From the NCBI GenBank assembly GCA_964579725.1, contig CAZOHG010000096.1:1-9979 (forward strand): a DNA stretch of 9,979 nucleotides. The letters run 5' to 3'. Under the pieces are notes generated by a model. It had not been told where the DNA came from and made no database searches. It saw only the letters and a program-made list of their open reading frames with translations. The position numbers were made by a program, and so were the translations under genes. Source of the stretch: CAZOHG01 sp964579725 (GTDB lineage: Bacteria; Zhuqueibacterota; JdFR-76; BMS3Abin05). Below are positions 6,376 to 9,979 of the stretch, in pieces. The first letter of the stretch is position 1. Each line of letters starts with the position of its first letter.

Positions 6376-6419
6376 CCTCCGAGGTCAGGCCGGCACGTTA
6401 GTGAAGCAAAGACCGGAGG
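6376..6419 (+). promoter_or_regulatory. Possible leader hairpin that covers GGAGG ahead of the GAF-sensor gene
   Basis: CCTCC (6376-6380) pairs with GGAGG (6415-6419). After a 2-base GA bulge, GGTC (6383-6386) pairs with GACC (6411-6414). Inside, CAC (6394-6396) can pair with GTG (6401-6403) around GTTA. The purine-rich arm is the best Shine-Dalgarno-like sequence before the GTG at 6434, though 14 bases away. I compared it by eye with the c-di-GMP, SAM, SAH, glycine and cobalamin riboswitch consensus motifs I remember and found no convincing match. Confidence 0.35.
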
Positions 6420-6433
6420 CAACAAGGCGCGGC

Positions 6434-7816
6434 GTGAACCATTATTCCGAGCAAACCCCAACGAAGAAAAGTTTTTGGCAAACATTGGATTTGCGGCTGC
6501 TCTACGCCGTGATTTTAGCCGCGTTGGTTTTCGGCTTTTTCATGGGGGATTATTTCCACGGGCCGGTGGCTACACTGATTCGTATTGGCCTGCTCGTTGT
6601 AGTGGCGGTCTTAATTTACATGTTGATTTTTCCTGCGGAGGAAGAAACTGCGGAAGAGTGGGGGGAAGAAATGAGTGAAACGGAAGAAAAACCCCCGGAA
6701 GAACCCATAAAAATACCTGGTAGCGCAACGCACGAAGTTCCAGAGACAAGGAGTTCCGCCGTGGTGGAAAATATTGAAACGGCAATCGGCGAAAATGAAA
6801 AATTTGACTTTTACCGGGAGATCGATCATTTTTTTCGCCACATTGTGAAAATGGTTAAATCGACGTTCGTGGCCACGTCAGCCGTCATTTTTCTGGAGGA
6901 CCCGGCCCTGGGTCAATTGCGCATTGAATACGCGGCGGCCGAGGACGAGAGTTTGCTTCGGGAAGGGGACACGGTGGATTTGGAGGGCACGCTGCCCGGA
7001 ATGGTTTTTCGGTCGCGAGAACACGTATTGGAACAAAATATCCCCGATGGTTCCGAGGCTGCCGGCTATTACCGTGTCGGAAGCGACAAAACCGTCAAAT
7101 CGTTTTTGGGGGTTCCGATTCAGGTAAACAACGGTACCATCGGTGTGTTGGCTATTGACAGTGAGAACGAAGGCGAATTCGGTGAAAATGACATTGAGCT
7201 GTTGGAGTCCTTTCAAAATTTGATTGCTCAGGGGTTTTCCATTATGGCCGAACGGGAACGCTACGCTCTGGTCAATCGTTCATTAGAGGCACAGCAGGTG
7301 TTCATGGGGCAGCTCAATGAAGAGGACAATTTGGACGCCATTTTGGGGGGATTGGCTGGTGCGTGCCGCTCGGTTTTCCAGTTTGACCGTTTGACGATTT
7401 CCATGGTCAATTCGGACACCAAGGAATCCGCCAAAATCGTGAAAGTGGATGGCCAGATAGATGAGTTCCCGGAAGGCACCGAATTTAGTGTGTTCGACGG
7501 TTTAACCGGTTGGGTGATTCGGAAAAATCGCCCACTCATTTTATCCGATTTGGAAAAGGGTGATTTGTTCCGCCCGCGCTTTTCAAGGGAGGAACAAACC
7601 AACTACGCCCTGCGTTCCTTTTTGGGTGTTCCCATTGCGTACCAACGGAAAATTTACGGCGCACTCAGTTTGGAATCCAAGCACCCCGATTTTTATTCGG
7701 ACTGGGACCAGAAAATTTTGTTGCTTTTGGCCAGTCAGGCAGGATTGGCTTTGAGCAATATGTTAAATAAACCCGTGGGGATTGAACCCGACGATTCGTA
7801 TGAATCCATCGATTAA
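6434..7816 (+). CDS. Membrane-anchored tandem GAF-domain sensor protein without output domain
   Basis: GAF domains bind small ligands such as cyclic nucleotides, chromophores or metals, or sense redox state. With the GTG start the protein has 460 residues. It has two membrane helices at about 20-38 (LLYAVILAALVFGFF) and 45-66 (LIRIGLLVVVAVLIYMLIF), an acidic Glu/Pro-rich linker at about 67-115, and two GAF domains at about 127-270 and 299-445. Each GAF domain carries the core signature (SFLGVPIQVNNGTIGVLAIDSE and SFLGVPIAYQRKIYGALSLES). No kinase, GGDEF, phosphatase or DNA-binding domain follows, so it must act through a partner or as a domain-only regulator. The frame is open back to 6131, but that stretch is AT-rich, carries a promoter and encodes unlikely protein, so GTG 6434 (AAGG 6 bases upstream) was chosen. 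The exact start is uncertain; GTG 6401 is an alternative. A small zinc-protein gene begins 15 bases downstream. Confidence 0.85.
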   Translation: MNHYSEQTPTKKSFWQTLDLRLLYAVILAALVFGFFMGDYFHGPVATLIRIGLLVVVAVLIYMLIFPAEEETAEEWGEEMSETEEKPPEEPIKIPGSATHEVPETRSSAVVENIETAIGENEKFDFYREIDHFFRHIVKMVKSTFVATSAVIFLEDPALGQLRIEYAAAEDESLLREGDTVDLEGTLPGMVFRSREHVLEQNIPDGSEAAGYYRVGSDKTVKSFLGVPIQVNNGTIGVLAIDSENEGEFGENDIELLESFQNLIAQGFSIMAERERYALVNRSLEAQQVFMGQLNEEDNLDAILGGLAGACRSVFQFDRLTISMVNSDTKESAKIVKVDGQIDEFPEGTEFSVFDGLTGWVIRKNRPLILSDLEKGDLFRPRFSREEQTNYALRSFLGVPIAYQRKIYGALSLESKHPDFYSDWDQKILLLLASQAGLALSNMLNKPVGIEPDDSYESID

Positions 7817-7831
7817 TTTAAGGAGGAAAAC

Positions 7832-8029
7832 ATGGCTAGGGCAAAAAGTTTCGCGGATAAATTGCGTAAGGCCGAACATCACGGGGCCGTTTGTCCCGTT
7901 TGCGGACAGGAATATGTGACGGTCAAACAAATCAAATCGGTTCGCAGTGAAAAAGGCACCTGGAAATTCAACCAAAATATTGTGAAGGTTTGCAAGTGCA
8001 ACGAGGCTGAGGTGTACGCTCTCAATTAA
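7832..8029 (+). CDS. Small four-cysteine, probably zinc-binding protein
   Basis: This basic protein has 65 residues. Cys21 and Cys24 lie in CPVCG, and Cys54 and Cys56 lie in CKC. The pattern suggests one structural zinc site of the zinc-ribbon type, with the two pairs about 30 residues apart. The N-terminus ARAKSFADKLRKAE is a positively charged helix. The start is certain: AAGGAGG lies 5 bases before the ATG, the best ribosome site on this strand. It follows the GAF-sensor gene after 15 bases and is probably co-transcribed with it. I recall similar short proteins in FCB-group bacteria but know no function. A role in binding RNA or ribosomes would fit the charge and zinc knuckle, but this is speculation. 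Confidence 0.85.
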   Translation: MARAKSFADKLRKAEHHGAVCPVCGQEYVTVKQIKSVRSEKGTWKFNQNIVKVCKCNEAEVYALN

Positions 8030-8057
8030 TGTGACCAGCGAAACGCAGTTTCTTTGG

Positions 8058-8110
8058 TTTCCCTGAGAACATCTCTCTTACAAGGAAATCACATTGTGGA
8101 CTTTCCCTGA
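8058..8110 (+). repeat. Spaced 9-bp direct repeat in the gap before rdgB
   Basis: TTTCCCTGA occurs at 8058-8066 and again at 8102-8110, 44 bp apart (about four helical turns). A small 5-bp hairpin, GAAAC-GCA-GTTTC, lies just before at 8040-8052 but has no proper T-run. The repeat may be a pair of regulator sites or chance. Confidence 0.3.
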
Positions 8111-8138
8111 AAATGGTTGAAAAGAGGAAGCTGAAATC

Positions 8139-8762
8139 GTGAGTGGTAGTCCTTTGAACGCTGTGAAACAGTTGGTTTTGGCCACAAAAAATCGAGACAA
8201 AATCCGCGAAATCCGCAAAATTTTATCGGATTTCTCCATTGAAATCAAAAGCCTTGAGGATTTTCCCGATATGCCGGATGTGGTTGAAGACGGAGCAACT
8301 TTGGAGGAAAATGCGGTTAAAAAGGCACGCGCATTTTACCACTTTACCGGGTTGCCGGCTCTTGCCGACGACACGGGGCTTGAGGTGGATGCCCTAAATG
8401 GGGCTCCCGGTGTTTTTTCCAGCCGATTTGCCGGGGAAAACGCCACCTACCGGGACAACAGGGAAAAGTTACTCCGCGACCTTTCCGGTGTCCCAGATGG
8501 CGAACGAGGGGCACAATTTCGCTGTGTGGTGGCTTTTGTTTACGGGGAACAGATGCTGACGGCCGAAGGAATTGTGCGGGGCGAAATCACGCACCAATCG
8601 GTCGGACAAGGCGGCTTTGGGTACGATCCGATATTTTTTGTTCCGGAATTGGGGCGAACTTTTGCGGAAATCGATTTGGAAACCAAAAATAAAATCAGCC
8701 ACAGGGGAATTGCTTTCAGAAAAATGACGGAAAAATTGCGAGCTCTACAGATCATCCGCTAA
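8139..8762 (+). CDS. rdgB: RdgB/HAM1 family dITP/XTP pyrophosphatase (non-canonical purine NTPase)
   Basis: This cytoplasmic house-cleaning enzyme hydrolyses dITP, ITP and XTP to the monophosphate and pyrophosphate, keeping deaminated purines out of DNA and RNA. Its 207 residues match the family's roughly 195-205 plus a short N-terminal extension. Visible signatures are LATKNRDKIREI (14-25), DGATLEENAVKKARAF (51-66), the catalytic ADDTGLEVDALNGAPGVFSSRFAG with Asp77 and Asp78, GQGGFGYDPIFF (FGYDP at 160-164, substrate binding) and KISHRGIAF (SHR at 187-189). The start is GTG 8139 with AGAGGAAG 8 to 11 bases upstream; GTG 8163 is a less supported alternative because it has no ribosome site. 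A lipoprotein gene begins 21 bases after the stop and is probably in the same transcript. Confidence 0.96.
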   Translation: MSGSPLNAVKQLVLATKNRDKIREIRKILSDFSIEIKSLEDFPDMPDVVEDGATLEENAVKKARAFYHFTGLPALADDTGLEVDALNGAPGVFSSRFAGENATYRDNREKLLRDLSGVPDGERGAQFRCVVAFVYGEQMLTAEGIVRGEITHQSVGQGGFGYDPIFFVPELGRTFAEIDLETKNKISHRGIAFRKMTEKLRALQIIR

Positions 8763-8783
8763 GGGAATCGGGAGGGACTTTCG

Positions 8784-9575
8784 ATGATAAAATGGTTGGG
8801 ATTCGGGGGTATTTTCCTCTTCGCAGTAATTCTTGTGGTTGGGTGCAGCAAGAAGAAAAAAGAAGCGCCTACGGAATCAAATGCGGCCAGTTACATCCCT
8901 TTCACACAGGGGAATTTTTGGAAGTACCGGGTTCAACCCGCCAATGCCGATTCCTCGGCCTACTCGGCGATCATGAAAATTAGCGGAACTGCTGAGATTC
9001 AAGGCGAGAAATGGGTTGTTATGGAAACGCGTAACACCAAATCGCCGAACAATTGGACAAAACAGTATTTTCAGGTCACGGACAAGGCGCTGTTGTTAGC
9101 GGGGTGGGAAAGTTACAATGCTGCTACCGGGGACACGTCCAGGATGTTTTTTGACGCACCGGTCAAGTGGGTTAGCATTCCGTTTGAGGAAAATAAGAAC
9201 TGGACGATTTACCACTACGCCGGGTCTCTAACTGAAGCTCCGCTGGCAGGATCGGTGCTCAAATCATCCGATTTGGACAATGACGGCAAACCCGAACAGG
9301 TCGATTTGACTATTGCGGGGCAGTCCTTTTCGGAAGAAACCATTGAGGCGGCGGGAAAATCTTTTCAAGCGGTGCGCATTGACATTAATATTAATGCGGC
9401 GGTTACGATGAGCCAAACCCACCTGTCCATTCCCTACACGCTAAAATTCGGATCGTTTTGGTTTGCACCGGAAGTGGGCATTGTAAAAATTCTGCAGTAC
9501 GATCCCAATGGCAAGGTCACGGAGACGTGGTTGTTGGAATCGTATTATTTGGCTCCGGTAATCGGGAGCTATTAG
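8784..9575 (+). CDS. Predicted lipoprotein of unknown function
   Basis: The protein has 263 residues with a clear type II signal peptide. A positive start (MIKW) is followed by the hydrophobic stretch GFGGIFLFAVILVV and the lipobox VVGC, placing the lipidated Cys at 21. The next residues are SKKKKE. No Asp follows the Cys, so outer-membrane sorting is possible. The mature part begins with YIPFTQGNFWKYRV, a pattern seen in beta-rich extracytoplasmic lipoproteins, and is dominated by alternating beta-strand-like segments. A short acidic stretch, SDLDNDGKPEQVDL, resembles a calcium-binding or dockerin-like loop but occurs only once. GGAGGG lies about 8 bases before the ATG. It follows rdgB after 21 bases. 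No enzymatic motif is visible, and the function is unknown. Confidence 0.88.
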   Translation: MIKWLGFGGIFLFAVILVVGCSKKKKEAPTESNAASYIPFTQGNFWKYRVQPANADSSAYSAIMKISGTAEIQGEKWVVMETRNTKSPNNWTKQYFQVTDKALLLAGWESYNAATGDTSRMFFDAPVKWVSIPFEENKNWTIYHYAGSLTEAPLAGSVLKSSDLDNDGKPEQVDLTIAGQSFSEETIEAAGKSFQAVRIDININAAVTMSQTHLSIPYTLKFGSFWFAPEVGIVKILQYDPNGKVTETWLLESYYLAPVIGSY

Positions 9576-9604
9576 CGTTTGCTTCAGGGGAATGGGAAAA
9601 GACC

Positions 9605-9633
9605 TTGATTTTGGAGGGCGAAACGGTTATATT
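9605..9633 (+). promoter_or_regulatory. Predicted strong sigma70-type promoter of the tRNA pair
   Basis: TTGATT (9605-9610) is followed after 17 bases by TATATT (9628-9633). The predicted start near 9640 is only about 9 bases before tRNA-Pro, as expected for a stable-RNA operon. Confidence 0.75.
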
Positions 9634-9648
9634 AGAATGCTTTTTTAT

Positions 9649-9726
9649 CGGGGCGTAGCGCAGCCCGGTTAGCGCGCCTGCTTTGGGAGCAGGAAGTCCC
9701 GAGTTCAAATCTCGGCGCCCCGACCA
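9649..9726 (+). tRNA. tRNA-Pro (anticodon TGG), CCA encoded
   Basis: A full cloverleaf is visible. The acceptor stem CGGGGCG pairs with CGCCCCG. The D arm is GCGC/GCGC. The anticodon stem CCTGC/GCAGG holds the loop TTTGGGA with anticodon TGG at 9684-9686. The T arm CCGAG/CTCGG holds TTCAAAT. The discriminator A is at 9723, and CCA (9724-9726) is encoded in the DNA. It reads CCA and probably all proline codons ending in A or G. Confidence 0.97.
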
Positions 9727-9730
9727 CAAC

Positions 9731-9789
9731 AAGCGGATTTTGCGGGTGAAGGAACGCATCCGGTCATCCGCTTTCTTTGTTTGGATGCG
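9731..9789 (+). other. Spacer between the tRNA genes with two interleaved inverted repeats
   Basis: AAGCGGAT (9731-9738) can pair with ATCCGCTT (9766-9773). CGCATCC (9755-9761) can pair with GGATGCG (9783-9789). The two stems interleave, so they form either alternative hairpins or a pseudoknot. The first stem is followed by a T-rich stretch (TCTTTGTTTGG), so it may act as a partial terminator or processing site that sets the Pro:Arg tRNA ratio. Confidence 0.4.
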
Positions 9790-9796
9790 ATCCGTT

Positions 9797-9870
<74 letters not shown>

Positions 9871-9876
9871 CAAAAT

Positions 9877-9913
9877 AAAACCCCTGTAAATGTAGTATTT
9901 ACAGGGGTTTTTT
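9877..9913 (+). terminator. Intrinsic terminator of the tRNA operon, probably bidirectional
   Basis: A perfect 15-bp stem (9877-9891 with 9897-9911, core CCCCTGTAAAT/ATTTACAGGGG) closes a GTAGT loop and runs into a T6 tract (9908-9913). The 5' side begins with AAAA, which gives a T-run on the other strand, so it could also stop transcription coming from the right. The 66 bases after it hold nothing recognisable. Confidence 0.95.
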
Positions 9914-9979
9914 GTTGTATTTTTCAGGGTCAAAATTCACCCCTTATTGCGAGAAGTTATCAAAATTAATCAAATTTAG

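Noticed and set aside
6376..6419. Assignment of the leader hairpin to a c-di-GMP, SAH or glycine riboswitch
   Set aside because: Short matches such as GCAAA and CTCCGAGG occur, but the rest of each consensus as I remember it (tetraloop and receptor, pseudoknot partners, tandem aptamer) is absent.
6131..6433. Open frame that would extend the GAF sensor N-terminus by 101 residues
   Set aside because: The stretch is AT-rich, contains both divergent promoters and the palindrome, and translates to Lys/Phe-rich sequence followed by a non-conserved segment with no ribosome site at its ATG. The membrane helices begin only after 6434.
6878..7602. Minus-strand open frames inside the GAF sensor gene
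   Set aside because: They are antisense to well-defined GAF domains and have no ribosome sites or recognisable motifs.
8054..8083. Promoter TTGGTT-N18-TTACAA ahead of rdgB
   Set aside because: Both hexamers are weak and the spacer is long. It is no better than chance in this composition.

Overview
The window looks like chromosomal DNA of a free-living bacterium of moderate GC content. It reads densely, with short gaps inside operons, GTG starts and good Shine-Dalgarno sites. The gene set (a Rab-like GTPase with an OmpA/longin-type partner, a penicillin-acylase-family hydrolase, a small CPVCG zinc protein and an FCB-style lipoprotein) suggests a Calditrichota/KSB1-like or other deep-branching Gram-negative lineage. 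That assignment rests on recalled family resemblance and is weak.

Left half, minus strand, read from right to left. gpmA (phosphoglycerate mutase) has a clear promoter. It is followed, after a short GC hairpin with a T-run, by a penicillin-acylase-family Ntn hydrolase that has no visible signal peptide. Next comes a 315-base gap carrying a promoter (TTGATT-N17-TATTTT) bracketed by a 9-bp inverted repeat, then a long leader. This leads into a tight four-gene operon: a coiled-coil protein, a protein with helical PV(M/I)G repeats plus a longin/roadblock-like C-terminal half, a Ras/Rab-like small GTPase, and a PAS-containing sigma54 activator cut by the window edge. The genes overlap by 4 bp or lie 3 to 5 bp apart. 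This is the most interesting part of the window: a bacterial small-GTPase module fused by gene order to a sigma54 transcriptional output.

Right half, plus strand. A divergent intergenic region holds a promoter for each side, a 14-bp palindrome and a possible leader hairpin. It is followed by a membrane-anchored tandem-GAF sensor with no output domain, a 65-residue four-cysteine protein, an RdgB/HAM1 nucleotide pyrophosphatase and a lipoprotein of unknown function. A promoter then drives tRNA-Pro(TGG) and tRNA-Arg(TCT), and the array ends at a textbook 15-bp terminator. The last 66 bases hold nothing recognisable.

Four predicted promoters share the -35 hexamer TTGATT, three of them with an exact 17-bp spacer. 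No CRISPR array, insertion sequence, attachment site or phage gene was seen.
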